A stretch of DNA of 64,000 nucleotides from Pelomonas cellulosilytica (lineage in GTDB: Bacteria; Pseudomonadota; Gammaproteobacteria; Burkholderiales; Burkholderiaceae_C), in contig NZ_JAJTWU010000003.1 of NCBI RefSeq assembly GCF_021353265.1, forward strand, positions 434,001 to 498,000. The letters run 5' to 3'. The notes under the pieces were generated by a model, which saw only the letters and a list, made by a program, of their open reading frames with translations, was not told the origin of the DNA and ran no database searches. Positions 51,585 through 60,325 of the stretch are shown here, one piece after another (positions within the stretch are counted from its first letter, which is position 1; each line of letters starts with the position of its first letter). Both the position numbers and the translations under genes were made by a program.

Positions 51585-53041
51585 GGCGTTGCTCCTTGGG
51601 GATTCTTCGAGGTGTTAAGGCCGGCAGCAGCGGCATCGAACGGGCGCGTGATGGGGGAACCAGCCGTCCAGCCGCCTCCCAGGGCCTTGTAGAGGGCGAT
51701 CCAGTAGCTGACCTGGCTTTGTCTCAAGGTCAGGTCCTGCACCTCGGCTGACAGCGCCGAGCGACGCGCCTCTTCGAGGGGCAGCAAACTTGCCGTGCCC
51801 GCCCGCCAATTGGCCTCTGTGGCGTTGAAGTAGCGCCGGTACTCCTCGGTCGAGCGTTGGGCTTCAGTGGCAAGCTGGCATGTGCTGTCGAGATTGACCA
51901 GGGCTTCCTCGACTTCGCGCACGGCAGCTCGCACGCCTTGGCGGTAGCCGGCCAGCGCGCCGGCGTAGCTGGCTTTGGCGCTGTCGACGGCGGTGCGGCC
52001 CCGGCCGCCGTCGAAGATTGGCAGCGACAACTGCGGTCCAAACGACCACGCCGTGTAGCTGGTACCCGAAACCGTGTTGCGGCTGATCGAGCCGCCAAGT
52101 GACAGGCTGGGATAGAGGTCTGCCCGTGCTGCGCCGATCTCCGCGCTGCTGGCGGCGAGTTCGCGCTCCAGCGAAGCAAGGTCAGGTCGCTGTCGCAGCA
52201 CGTTGGCCGGCACGCTGTCCACGTTCAGAGCCGCGGGCTGCGGCAGATCTCGGCTGCCCGTCATGGCGGACAGCAACGCAGGCTCGTCCTGGCCAGTCAG
52301 ATAGACCAGGGACTTCAGCAAGAGCGCGCAGTCGGCACGCTGGCGCACCGCGGTGGATCGCGCACTCGAGAGGCTGGCGCGTGCCAGCGCCCCTTCGGCC
52401 GGCGCGGTGAAGCCCGCCTTGACCATGGACGCGGTGGTGGCCTCCGTCGCGCTGACCGATGTCAGCTCGCGCTCATAGACTTCGGCCAGCAGGCCGCAGG
52501 CGCGATATCGCACATAGGTGTCTGCCACCTCGGCGGCCAGAGACACCCTGGCATCGTGCCAGTCCGCCTCGCGTGCCTCAACGCGGGCGCTGGCCGCCTC
52601 GGCATTCCGGCGCACGCGACCGAACAGGTCGATCTCCCAGGATGCATCCAGGCCGGCACTCTTCACCGTCGTGGTGGCCGCCTGGCTGCCGGCCTGCTGC
52701 CGGCTGCGTGCAGCACTTCCAGAGGCGTTGACAGTGGGCAACGCGCCTGCGTTCGTGCTGGTCAGCGCGGCCCGTGCCTGCTCAATGCGGACCCAGGCCT
52801 GGCTCAGCGACGGGCTGTCCGCCTCGGCCCAGTCAACCAGCCGGGTCAGCGCCGGGTCGTTGAACTGGGCCCACCAGTCATGCAGTGCCCCTCCCTGCCC
52901 GCCGTGCGGCAGTGGGGACCGCCAGGCCGTCGTGAGCAACTGGGCCGGGCCGGAATAGGTGGGCCCGACGGCGCAACCGGCCAGCGCTGCCAGTGCGGCG
53001 CTCACGGCGATCAGGGAGCGGAAGGTAGATGGTTTGAGCAT
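51581..53041 (-). CDS. Outer-membrane efflux lipoprotein, NodT family
   Basis: A 486-residue outer-membrane factor of the TolC/OprM/NodT family. The lipobox LAGC gives lipid attachment at Cys23. Two homologous halves carry long Ala-rich helices and strand motifs, such as DWWAQFNDPALTRLVDWAEA near residue 55 and PDLASLERELAASSAEIGAA, then RADLYPSLSLGGS. It forms the trimeric exit duct for the RND pump. It is the first gene of the efflux operon. The phased GGGTTA repeats lie 35-75 bases upstream, between it and the divergent response regulator. Confidence 0.92.
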   Translation of the reverse strand: MLKPSTFRSLIAVSAALAALAGCAVGPTYSGPAQLLTTAWRSPLPHGGQGGALHDWWAQFNDPALTRLVDWAEADSPSLSQAWVRIEQARAALTSTNAGALPTVNASGSAARSRQQAGSQAATTTVKSAGLDASWEIDLFGRVRRNAEAASARVEAREADWHDARVSLAAEVADTYVRYRACGLLAEVYERELTSVSATEATTASMVKAGFTAPAEGALARASLSSARSTAVRQRADCALLLKSLVYLTGQDEPALLSAMTGSRDLPQPAALNVDSVPANVLRQRPDLASLERELAASSAEIGAARADLYPSLSLGGSISRNTVSGTSYTAWSFGPQLSLPIFDGGRGRTAVDSAKASYAGALAGYRQGVRAAVREVEEALVNLDSTCQLATEAQRSTEEYRRYFNATEANWRAGTASLLPLEEARRSALSAEVQDLTLRQSQVSYWIALYKALGGGWTAGSPITRPFDAAAAGLNTSKNPQGATP

Positions 53042-53075
53042 GGCGATCCTGCAGTCCTCATGCTAGGAAGGCCGC

Positions 53076-53111
53076 CGGTTAAACGCCCCCCGGCTGGGTT
53101 AAGGTGGGTAA
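53076..53111. promoter_or_regulatory. Helically phased GGGTTA repeats between efflux operon and regulator
   Basis: Three direct hexamers on the plus strand, CGGTTA (53076), GGGTTA (53096) and GGGTAA (53106), are spaced 20 and 10 bases. The spacing puts them on one face of the helix, as for tandem sites of OmpR/CpxR-type regulators. The divergent gene downstream encodes such a regulator. The same hexamer recurs at 54922-54957. Confidence 0.6.
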
Positions 53112-53165
53112 AACCGCCTGCCCGCAAGTGGCATGTCGCCAGGCCGGGCCGGATACTTTCTGGCA

Positions 53166-53870
53166 ATGAACAAGGTCCTGCTCGTTGACGACGACGTCGA
53201 CCTCACCGCCATGCTGTCGCAGTACTTGGCGCGCGAGGGTTTCGAGGCGTATGCCGTGCACGACGGCGAAGCCGGTGCGGCCGAGGCCTTGAGCCAGCCC
53301 TACAGCATCATCATCCTGGACATCATGATGCCGCGGCTGTCGGGCATAGAGGCGCTGCGCCGCATCCGCGCCCGCAGCCAGGTGCCCGTGCTGATGCTGA
53401 CCGCTCGCGGCGACAACATCGACCGAATCGTCGGCCTGGACATGGGCGCCGACGACTATGTGCCCAAGCCCTGCACGCCGGGCGAACTGGTGGCGCGCAT
53501 CCGCGCCATCCTGCGCCGCACGGAGGGGCGTGAGCCGATCGCCTCGGCCGCACCACGCGAGGCGTCCAAGCTGCTGCAGGCCGGGCCGTTGACACTATCG
53601 CCAGGCAGCCGCCGCGCCACCTGGCAGGGTCAGCCGCTGGAGCTGACCGGCACCGAGTTCTCGCTGCTGGAAGTGCTGACTCGGCACGCTGGCCAGCTCG
53701 TCAGCAAACAGGACATCTCCGTGCAGGCCTTCGGCCAGCCACTGGCGCGCTTTGACCGCCGAATCGACGTGCACATCAGCAGCATCCGCCAGAAGCTCGG
53801 CCTGCGCGACGACGGGCAGTCTTGGATACAGAGCGTGCGCGGTCGCGGCTATCAGCTGCTGAAGGACTGA
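53166..53870 (+). CDS. OmpR-family response regulator (CpxR-like)
   Basis: A 234-residue response regulator. The receiver domain has the acidic pocket VLLVDDDVD (Asp8-Asp10), the phospho-acceptor Asp52 in IIILDIMMPRLSG, and the conserved Lys in DDYVPKPCTPGELV. The C-terminal winged helix has LTGTEFSLLEVLTRHAGQLV and DVHISSIRQKLG, then a GRGYQL end. It should be phosphorylated by the kinase encoded 2 bases downstream and probably activates the divergent RND operon. The start at 53166 gives MNKVLLVDDD; in-frame sequence upstream is not conserved. Confidence 0.92.
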   Translation: MNKVLLVDDDVDLTAMLSQYLAREGFEAYAVHDGEAGAAEALSQPYSIIILDIMMPRLSGIEALRRIRARSQVPVLMLTARGDNIDRIVGLDMGADDYVPKPCTPGELVARIRAILRRTEGREPIASAAPREASKLLQAGPLTLSPGSRRATWQGQPLELTGTEFSLLEVLTRHAGQLVSKQDISVQAFGQPLARFDRRIDVHISSIRQKLGLRDDGQSWIQSVRGRGYQLLKD

Positions 53871-53872
53871 CC

Positions 53873-54934
53873 ATGGCGGCAGCGCGCCGGGCCGGCCGCC
53901 TGTTCTGGAAATTCTTCCTCTCGCAATGGGTCGGCATGATGCTGACGCTGGTCGTCTTGACGACCTATTTCCACTTGACGGGCCGCAAGCCGCCTCCCGC
54001 CGCCGAGGGCATGCTGTTCGGCGTGATCCCGCTGGTACCGTTGGCGGCCGGCCTGTGCACCATGCTGCTGACCAGCCTGGGCCTGGCTTGGTATCTGTCG
54101 CGCCCCATCCGCCACCTCAGCTGGGCCCTGCACCAGGTCGCCGAAGGCCATCTGCACACGCGAGTGCAGGACCGCATGGGGCGGCGCAATGACGAGATTG
54201 TCGACCTCGCCGGCGACTTCGACCGCATGGCACGGCAGTTGCAACAGCTGACCGAATCGCGGCAGCAGCTGTTGCATGACATCTCGCACGAGCTGCGTTC
54301 GCCGCTGGCACGGCTGCAGGTCGCCATCGGTTTGCTGAAGCAGGACCCAGCCAGCTTCGAGTCGATGCTCGACCGCATCGAGCGCGAAAGCCAGCGCCTG
54401 GACGGCCTCATCGAGGAACTGCTGACCTGGCACCGCCTGGAGGCCGGCGCAGCCGTGCCGCCGGCCAGTCGCGTCGACGTCATCGAGCTGCTGCACGCAA
54501 TTGCCGACGATGCGCAGTTCGAAGCGCAGGCGCGGCGGCAGTCGGTGCGCATCGAGGCCCCAGGCGAGTTCGTGGCCTTGGTGCATGGCGAGCTGCTCTA
54601 CCGCGCTTACGAGAACGTCATACGCAATGCCATCAAGTTCAACAAAGTGCTGGGCGAGGTGGTCATTACCGCGCAGGTGGATGTCGAAAGGGACGAGTTG
54701 ATCTGCACGGTGGCGGACCAGGGCTCAGGCGTGCCGGCGGAGTTGCTGGACACCATCTTCGAGCCTTTCGCCCGCGTGGCGGGGTCGGAGAACGTGCAAG
54801 GCGTCGGCCTCGGGCTGGCGATTGCCAAGCGCGCCATAGCGCTGCACGGAGGGCGCATCCATGCCGAACCCAGGCCGGGCGGCGGCCTAACGATGCTGCT
54901 GGCATTGCCTCGGTCACATCTTTACCCAATCTAA
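53873..54934 (+). CDS. Sensor histidine kinase, partner of the OmpR-type regulator
   Basis: A 353-residue inner-membrane kinase with two helices: residues of about 15-33 and about 48-74. The short periplasmic loop between them (RKPPPAAEG) is much smaller than in CpxA, so sensing may be in the membrane. A HAMP segment (about 75-125) is followed by the phospho-His motif LLHDISHELRSPLARLQVAI, then HATPase boxes VIRNAIKFN, DQGSGVPAELLDTIFEPF and GVGLGLAIAKRAIALHGGRI. It starts 2 bases after the regulator stop. The end of the gene overlaps a second cluster of TAACCC hexamers. Confidence 0.92.
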   Translation: MAAARRAGRLFWKFFLSQWVGMMLTLVVLTTYFHLTGRKPPPAAEGMLFGVIPLVPLAAGLCTMLLTSLGLAWYLSRPIRHLSWALHQVAEGHLHTRVQDRMGRRNDEIVDLAGDFDRMARQLQQLTESRQQLLHDISHELRSPLARLQVAIGLLKQDPASFESMLDRIERESQRLDGLIEELLTWHRLEAGAAVPPASRVDVIELLHAIADDAQFEAQARRQSVRIEAPGEFVALVHGELLYRAYENVIRNAIKFNKVLGEVVITAQVDVERDELICTVADQGSGVPAELLDTIFEPFARVAGSENVQGVGLGLAIAKRAIALHGGRIHAEPRPGGGLTMLLALPRSHLYPI

Positions 54935-54957
54935 CCCTGGCATAACCCAGCTAACGC
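54922..54957 (-). promoter_or_regulatory. Second cluster of phased GGGTTA repeats
   Basis: TTACCC (54922), TAACCC (54932), TAACCC (54943) and TAACGC (54952) on the plus strand are GGGTAA/GGGTTA hexamers on the minus strand, spaced 10, 11 and 9 bases. They overlap the kinase stop codon and lie 49-84 bases upstream of the small membrane gene at 55006. Like the cluster at 53076-53111, they suggest autoregulation or control of the downstream pair by the same regulator. Confidence 0.6.
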
Positions 54958-55005
54958 GCCCCCTTCCTAGCATCGACGCTTCGCCAGCCGTTCCAACGAA
55001 GCGCC

Positions 55006-55206
55006 ATGTCCAAGCCCACCCACCCGCCCCATGCCTTCTGGCGGGCTTGGCTCCTGCTCAGTGCCTGCATATTCCTGCGCATCCTGCTCTGCCTGTGCTT
55101 GGGCTGGGCGCTGTTTGCCTGCCTCCTGCCCGTGCTCGCGCCACCGCCACCGGCGCTGTCCTCCCGCAACAATCTTGATCTCGCCACCTTGAGGCAGGAC
55201 AAGTGA
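55006..55206 (+). CDS. Small single-pass membrane protein
   Basis: A 66-residue protein with one strongly hydrophobic segment (about residues 13-46, WLLLSACIFLRILLCLCLGW) and a short tail (SSRNNLDLATLRQDK). It has five Cys in the membrane region. I recognise no family. Its stop overlaps the GTG start of the next gene (GTGA), so both are translated together. It lies downstream of the phased repeat cluster at 54922-54957 and is probably part of the regulon of the adjacent two-component system. Confidence 0.6.
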   Translation: MSKPTHPPHAFWRAWLLLSACIFLRILLCLCLGWALFACLLPVLAPPPPALSSRNNLDLATLRQDK

Positions 55207-55862
55207 TCAGGGTTATGGCATTTGCCACCGGGCCGGCGGGGCCGCGGTGGCCCCGCCGGCGCGTGCTGGCCGCGACTGCCGTGCTCGGGACGCATCTGCT
55301 GCTGCTCTGGGTGCTGTGGCACCTCAAGCAGCCGGCGCGGCCTCACGGCAAGGCTAGCGTGTCGATTCCGATCCGCTTCGTCCCCGATCGCCAGGCACGG
55401 GTCCGACCCGCGGACGAGCAGGTGGCGGCGACGCGGGCGCGCGTACGCACGCCTCCTGTTCAAACGCCGGTGGTCATCCCACCCGTCGAGCCTGGCGTTG
55501 AGGCTGTTGCTCCGTCGGTTAGCGAGGCAACTTCTTCGACGGGGGCAATCGGCCAAAGCGGACCTTTGGCCGGAACACCGGGCAACTCAGCTTCCGCGCC
55601 GGGTGCGTTGACCTTGAAACCGAGCCGGGAAGTCATGCTCGGCTCGCTGTCCAACCCCGCAACCACCGATCCACGCAGCAATACGCCCAAGCCGACCTTT
55701 GAGGAGCGCATTGCGATGGGGCTCGACCCCGAGTTGTGCGTCAAGGTCGAGCGCCTGCCGAACGGTGAGATCCGCCGTCGCATGGGAAAAATGGTGAACG
55801 CTCAGTCGGCCATTCAGAACACTCATGGCACGGGGCCGCATGGCATCAAGGTGTGCCAGTAG
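55203..55862 (+). CDS. TonB-like single-pass protein of unknown function
   Basis: A 219-residue protein: a short basic N-terminus, one membrane helix (about residues 22-40, LAATAVLGTHLLLLWVLWHL), a Pro/Val-rich periplasmic linker (VQTPVVIPPVEPGVEAVAPS) and a small C-terminal domain with two Cys (ELCVKVERLPNGEIRRRMG, final IKVCQ). The shape recalls TonB, but the conserved TonB C-terminal fold is not evident. It overlaps the small membrane gene by 4 bases (GTGA); an ATG at 55215 is an alternative start. The setting suggests an envelope role linked to the two-component system. Confidence 0.6.
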   Translation: MIRVMAFATGPAGPRWPRRRVLAATAVLGTHLLLLWVLWHLKQPARPHGKASVSIPIRFVPDRQARVRPADEQVAATRARVRTPPVQTPVVIPPVEPGVEAVAPSVSEATSSTGAIGQSGPLAGTPGNSASAPGALTLKPSREVMLGSLSNPATTDPRSNTPKPTFEERIAMGLDPELCVKVERLPNGEIRRRMGKMVNAQSAIQNTHGTGPHGIKVCQ

Positions 55863-55941
55863 GGGGTGGCTCGAGTGCTGGAAGGCCTGAGCAGCAGGAA
55901 GTACCCATGGGCCAAAACACGCCTTATGCCCGCCCCACCTC

Positions 55942-55971
55942 CTCAAAACGATGCCCAGATCGTTCTGAGGC
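55942..55971. terminator. Hairpin after the TonB-like gene
   Basis: CCTCAAAACGAT and ATCGTTCTGAGG form a 12-base stem with one mismatch and a 6-base loop. No U-tract follows, so termination is possible but unproven. Confidence 0.4.
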
Positions 55972-56196
55972 CTGACGGCCTTGCGGTTGACCAAGTGCAA
56001 CCAGGATCATGACCTAACGACGACGTGCAATGTGACCGTTCAATGCCGACGCGGACGAGCCGACGAAATAGACTAGAAGTGCGGCAAGGCGAGCGCGAAG
56101 GGCAATCAGTTCCCGCAGCCCCGTTGCAGTCAATCATTCACGTCACAGATCTCCAAACCTCCGCGAAGATCGACAAACGTCAATCCATCTATCAAG

Positions 56197-56227
56197 ACGC
56201 CGCCGCATTCAACCGCTGCGGCGTTTT
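56197..56227 (+). terminator. Rho-independent-type terminator
   Basis: ACGCCGC and GCGGCGT form the stem, extended inward to about 9 of 10 pairs, followed by TTTTGCTT on the plus strand. It is the only strong terminator-like element between the TonB-like gene and the lipid kinase gene. Confidence 0.6.
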
Positions 56228-56529
56228 GCTTGTGGACGTTGACGAAACTCAGCCAAGGCCATGGCTGATCATTTCGCACGGTCACCTCCGCGATCGGCGG
56301 CTTGCGCAGTGGTGGCTCGCGGAGGTCGGCGAAGCCACCGGTTGGGGCACGAACGCGTGCGGCCACGCGGCAAATCCCGTGACGCCCACGTTAGCGTTGA
56401 CGACCGGCCGGATCTGTTTGAAACCCGCTGAGTGCCTCACTTATCCGCCTCTTCCGCTCGACTCTCACAGCGTTCGCCGCCAAGGTCTGGCACGCGGATT
56501 GCCCTAGGCGCGCAGCTCCTGACCACCCC

Positions 56530-57513
56530 ATGCCTATCTCACCGCCCCTCTTCGTCGTGTTCAATCGAGCGTCCGGCCACAGTGACCGCGATGAACTCGG
56601 CCCGGCCGTCGAAGCCGCCTGCGCGGCGGCTGGTCGGCGCTGCGAACTGTTGCCTGTGAACCATCCGCGGGATCTCGCCGCCAAGGCAGGCGACGCGGTG
56701 CGACGAGCCCGGGACACGCAAGGCATCGTCGTGGCCGCCGGGGGTGACGGCACGATCAACGCCGTTGCACAGGCGGTGCTGGGCAGCGGCTGCACCTTCG
56801 GCGTGCTGCCGCGCGGCACGTTCAACTACTTCGGACGCACACACGGCATCCCAGCGGACCTGGACGGCGCGTTGCGGGTGTTGCTGCAAGAGCAGCCGGT
56901 CCCCGTCCATGTGGGCCTGCTGAATGAGCGGGTCTTCCTCGTCAACGCCAGCCTGGGCCTGTATCCGCAACTGCTGGAGGACCGCGAGGCCTGGAAGCAG
57001 CAGTTCGGCCGCAGCCGCCTCGTGGCGCTATTCGCCGGCCTGAAGACCCTCCTGCGCGGCCATCGCAGCTTGCGGCTGTCCATCGAGCTCGCCGGCGCCC
57101 TGCAGCAGGTGCGCACGCCCACACTGTTCGTCGGCAACAACGCACTGCAGATGGAACAGGTCGGCTTGCCGCAGGCCCGGGCGATCGACGACGGTCAACT
57201 CGCAGGCGTCATGCTGCGCCCGGTCGGGCGCTGGTCGTTGCTCGCGCTACTGGCTCGCGGTGCCTTCGGTCAGCTGGGCGAGGCCGACCAGGTGCAGAGC
57301 TTCGCGTTCGAACGCCTGACGGTGACCGCACGCGCCTTCGGCGCCCGGCGCCTCAAGGTCGCGACGGACGGCGAGGTGCTGTGGATGCCGCTACCGCTGC
57401 GCTTTGCTGTGGCGCCGCAGCCGCTGATGCTGATCCGGCCGACCGGCATGGCACCAGAGCGCCGCGAGGTGCAGGCTGCCGCAGCGGGTGATATGGAGGC
57501 CGACGCGGCATGA
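56530..57513 (+). CDS. Diacylglycerol kinase-family lipid kinase (YegS-like)
   Basis: A 327-residue enzyme with the DAGK catalytic fold: FVVFNRASGHSDRDELG at the start, the nucleotide-binding GIVVAAGGDGTINAVAQAVL near residue 67, and FGVLPRGTFNYFGRTHGIP. The C-terminal lobe has PTLFVGNNALQMEQ and the family's ATDGEVLW motif. It probably phosphorylates a membrane lipid such as diacylglycerol or phosphatidylglycerol. The metallophosphoesterase gene follows immediately on the same strand, a common pairing in Burkholderiales. Length is normal. Confidence 0.87.
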   Translation: MPISPPLFVVFNRASGHSDRDELGPAVEAACAAAGRRCELLPVNHPRDLAAKAGDAVRRARDTQGIVVAAGGDGTINAVAQAVLGSGCTFGVLPRGTFNYFGRTHGIPADLDGALRVLLQEQPVPVHVGLLNERVFLVNASLGLYPQLLEDREAWKQQFGRSRLVALFAGLKTLLRGHRSLRLSIELAGALQQVRTPTLFVGNNALQMEQVGLPQARAIDDGQLAGVMLRPVGRWSLLALLARGAFGQLGEADQVQSFAFERLTVTARAFGARRLKVATDGEVLWMPLPLRFAVAPQPLMLIRPTGMAPERREVQAAAAGDMEADAA

Positions 57514-57523
57514 CGACACACCT

Positions 57524-58348
57524 GTGGAGCACTTCACATTGAGCCAGGTGCTGCACGTCTCCGATCCGCATTTCGGCACCGAAAGGCCGTTGGCGATGGC
57601 CGCGCTGGAACAGTTGTGCCGCACGCTGAAGCCAGACCTGCTGCTGGTCACGGGGGACATCACCCAACGAGCGCGCCGCGAAGAGTTCGCCGCCGCGCGC
57701 GCCTTCTTCGACCGGCTAGCGGTGCCGCGGCTGCTGCTGCCCGGCAACCATGACATCCCGCTCTTCGACGTGCTGTCGCGCGTCCTGCGCCCCTACGGCC
57801 GCTACCTCGAGGCCTTCGGCCCGGCACTGGAGGGCGAGTTCGAGCGGGAGGATCTGCTCGTCGTCACGCTGAAGACGACGCGGCGCTACCGCCACACGCA
57901 GGGCGAGATATCCGCCAGCCAGATCGAGCGGGCGGCGGCCCGCATGGCGCAGGCGCGTCCTGGCCAGCTGCGCCTCGTCGCCGTCCACCAGCCGGTAGCA
58001 GCCGTGACGCCGGACGATGTCGACAACCTGCTGCGCGGCCGCGCACGCGCGGTGCAGCGCTGGGCCGAAGTCGGCGTGGATGCCGTGCTGGGCGGCCACA
58101 TCCACCTGCCCTACGTACTGCCGCTGCGTCAGCGCTGGCCTGCGCTGAGTCGCGAGGTGTGGGCCGTGCAGGCCGGCACGGCGCTGAGCCACCGGCTGCG
58201 CGGCGGCATCAACAACTCCGTGAACGTCATCCGCACCGGCGTGTCCGACCCCGCCGTCGTCGAGCGCTGGGACCTGAACGACGCATCGGGGCAGTTCGAG
58301 CGTGTCGCCGTGACGCCGATCGGCGGCGACGTGGCCGCTCAGGGTTGA
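57524..58348 (+). CDS. Calcineurin-like metallophosphoesterase
   Basis: A 274-residue phosphohydrolase with the metal motifs in order: HVSDPHFG, VTGDITQRARREEF, LPGNHDIPLFD, LVAVHQP and LGGHIHLPYVLPL. These give the usual two-metal site. The substrate is unknown; cyclic nucleotide and lipid-linked phosphate hydrolysis both occur in the family. Its position 10 bases after the lipid kinase suggests joint action on envelope lipids, which is inference. GTG at 57524 is the preferred start; a GTG at 57488 overlapping the kinase gene is possible. Its end overlaps the convergent lipoprotein gene by 10 bases. Confidence 0.85.
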   Translation: MEHFTLSQVLHVSDPHFGTERPLAMAALEQLCRTLKPDLLLVTGDITQRARREEFAAARAFFDRLAVPRLLLPGNHDIPLFDVLSRVLRPYGRYLEAFGPALEGEFEREDLLVVTLKTTRRYRHTQGEISASQIERAAARMAQARPGQLRLVAVHQPVAAVTPDDVDNLLRGRARAVQRWAEVGVDAVLGGHIHLPYVLPLRQRWPALSREVWAVQAGTALSHRLRGGINNSVNVIRTGVSDPAVVERWDLNDASGQFERVAVTPIGGDVAAQG

Positions 58349-60249
58349 CCGGTGTAGCGCGTGTGGAAGCGCCGGCCCTGCGAGTCCATGGCCTGCAGCC
58401 ACAGCTCGGACTTGACGTCAGCGGACGGCGCAAAAGCAGTGGCGAGGGTGGCCGTCGTCCTGGGCGGTAGCGGCGCCGGGGTGTCGAGCACTGCAGGAGC
58501 GCCGCCTGCCGTCGGCGTGAAGACGCGGCTGATGCCGACGAGGCGCAGGTCCGGGTTGGCCGTGGCCCAGGCGGACCAGTTGATCACGTAGGTGCCACCC
58601 TGCAGGTCCAGCGCACGCAGCGGCTGGCTCGTGCTCAGTCCGTCGACCGCTGGGAAACGGGCAGCAGCGGGGTCCGCGAGCACGTCGGCGCGCAGGTAGG
58701 CATTGCGGGTCTCGGCGGTGCCGGCGACCGTGTAGCTTGCGGTGTACTTGGCAGCGCGTGTGCTGTCGGCGCCGCCGACCCAGCCGATGGCCGGGCGCAG
58801 CAGCGCGACGTCGGCGACACCGCCGGCGGGCGTGACGTCGGTGGCGCCCGCGGTGGATGACACGCACAGCTGCGACCGGTTGCAGTATCCGAACGGGATG
58901 CTGAAGCCCCCCGGCAGCTGCACGACAGCCGACGTCAGCAACTGCGTCGGCGGGTTCACGCCGGCCGGGTCCAGCGTCTGCGCCTGCACCTCGATCTGCA
59001 GGCCGATGACAGGGTTGGGCGACAGGCCGGTGTCGGCCGTGCCGTCGGCGGTCTTCGCGGCGAAGGCCAGCGGCAGCACGCTAAACGAAAGCTTCTTGCC
59101 ATTGCCGGCGAGGTTCCACTTGTTGGTCGTCGTGGCGGCCTTGTTGAAGCGGATCGCGTCGCTGAACACGTCGATGACCGCGCCCGTCGAATCGCTGACG
59201 ATCGCGCCGACCAGCACGCGGGCGCAATCGCTGGCAGCCGGCGCGTCGTCGGCGCAGCCCAGCAACTGGAAGCGGCCGAGCTGGCGGTTGCCCGTCGTGT
59301 AGGCCGCCAGGATGGCGGCCACATCGGTCTTGGCGCGGCCGTCGTGCTTGTCGTAGCCCGCCAGCAGCGCATGGCCGGCGATGGTCGTCGCGTCCTTGCC
59401 CTGCGCGATGAGCTGGTTCAGCGCCGCGCCCAGCTCGTCCACCGACGGCAGGTTGGCCAGCAGCTTGGTCGCGCTGGTGGCGGCCTTCAGCGTGGACGTG
59501 ATGGCGTTGGCCGGCGTAGCGCCGCTCGTCTTCAGCAGCTCGGCCTGCGCCGTGGGCAGCTCGACGACGACCTCCGCCGTCGGCGCGGCCAGGAACTTGT
59601 TGGCGACCTGCAGCAACGGCACGTTGCGCGCGGAGCGGGCGAGGTCCACACGCACGCTCTCGATGAGCAGGTCGTGCGGGCCTTTGTTGGCAGCAAAGGA
59701 GGCATCGGCCATCAGGTCCAGCGACGCGATCTTCAGGTCCGTCATCTGCGTCTTGACCAGCGTCTTCAAGAAGTCGCTGGCCGCAGGCACGGCGCCGGCC
59801 ATCTGCGAGAGCTGGCTGCCACTCGTGGCGGCTGCGGCGAACACCGGCGCCGGCTCCGTGCCCAACGCGAGCGCGACGACCGCGTTCGTCAGCGGGGTGA
59901 CATGGCCCACCATCGCCGGGCCGATCGACGGCACCGTGGAATGCAGCACCTGCGGGTTGCCGCCGGCATCCATGCCGCGGACCTGGATGAACAGCGGCGC
60001 GGCAGGGTTGGCGGTGGCTAGCGTGATGCTGTAGCTGCCGTCGGCCGCGTGCGTCGTGGCGCTGCCCACGACCTTGCCCTGGCCGTCGACGACGCTGACC
60101 TGCGCATTGACCAGCGGCGCGCCAGTGGCGGCCACACCGCGCAGCATCAGCGGTGCGCTGCCCGACGAATCGCCGCTACTGCTGCCGCCCCCGCCACCGC
60201 AGGCGGCAAGCAGCAGGGCGACGATGAAGGCGAGGAAGCGGTACGGCAT
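58339..60249 (-). CDS. Large lipoprotein of unknown function
   Basis: A 636-residue lipoprotein. The lipobox LLAAC gives Cys17, followed by GGGGGSSSGDSSG as a flexible linker. Residues 35-95 resemble a carboxypeptidase-regulatory-like beta-sandwich (LMLRGVAATGAPLVNAQVSV). The remaining region is Ala/Thr-rich with mixed helices and strands and a few Cys (LLGCADDAPAASDCARV, YCNRSQLCVSS). I recognise no enzyme motif. An outer-membrane or periplasm-facing structural or binding role is likely. It stands alone on the minus strand, convergent with the metallophosphoesterase gene. Confidence 0.75.
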   Translation of the reverse strand: MPYRFLAFIVALLLAACGGGGGSSSGDSSGSAPLMLRGVAATGAPLVNAQVSVVDGQGKVVGSATTHAADGSYSITLATANPAAPLFIQVRGMDAGGNPQVLHSTVPSIGPAMVGHVTPLTNAVVALALGTEPAPVFAAAATSGSQLSQMAGAVPAASDFLKTLVKTQMTDLKIASLDLMADASFAANKGPHDLLIESVRVDLARSARNVPLLQVANKFLAAPTAEVVVELPTAQAELLKTSGATPANAITSTLKAATSATKLLANLPSVDELGAALNQLIAQGKDATTIAGHALLAGYDKHDGRAKTDVAAILAAYTTGNRQLGRFQLLGCADDAPAASDCARVLVGAIVSDSTGAVIDVFSDAIRFNKAATTTNKWNLAGNGKKLSFSVLPLAFAAKTADGTADTGLSPNPVIGLQIEVQAQTLDPAGVNPPTQLLTSAVVQLPGGFSIPFGYCNRSQLCVSSTAGATDVTPAGGVADVALLRPAIGWVGGADSTRAAKYTASYTVAGTAETRNAYLRADVLADPAAARFPAVDGLSTSQPLRALDLQGGTYVINWSAWATANPDLRLVGISRVFTPTAGGAPAVLDTPAPLPPRTTATLATAFAPSADVKSELWLQAMDSQGRRFHTRYTGQP

Positions 60250-60325
60250 GGCGCAGGCGGAAGACGGTTCTTGCGCCAGTGTGCCGCCGCGGCCGCACCC
60301 GCGGTGGGCCGGAAAGCGGGCGGAT

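Larger units (their letters stand above)
55863..56529. other. 667-base intergenic region with two hairpins
   Basis: No convincing gene is seen. A 12-base stem with one mismatch (CCTCAAAACGAT / ATCGTTCTGAGG) at 55942-55971 follows the TonB-like gene by 80 bases, and a rho-independent-type hairpin is at 56197-56227. An open frame at 56025-56507 has no recognisable coding character and is crossed by that hairpin. Confidence 0.5.

Noticed and set aside
56025-56507. 160-codon open frame in the intergenic region
   Set aside because: No recognisable domain or ribosome-binding site, and a terminator-type hairpin lies inside it.
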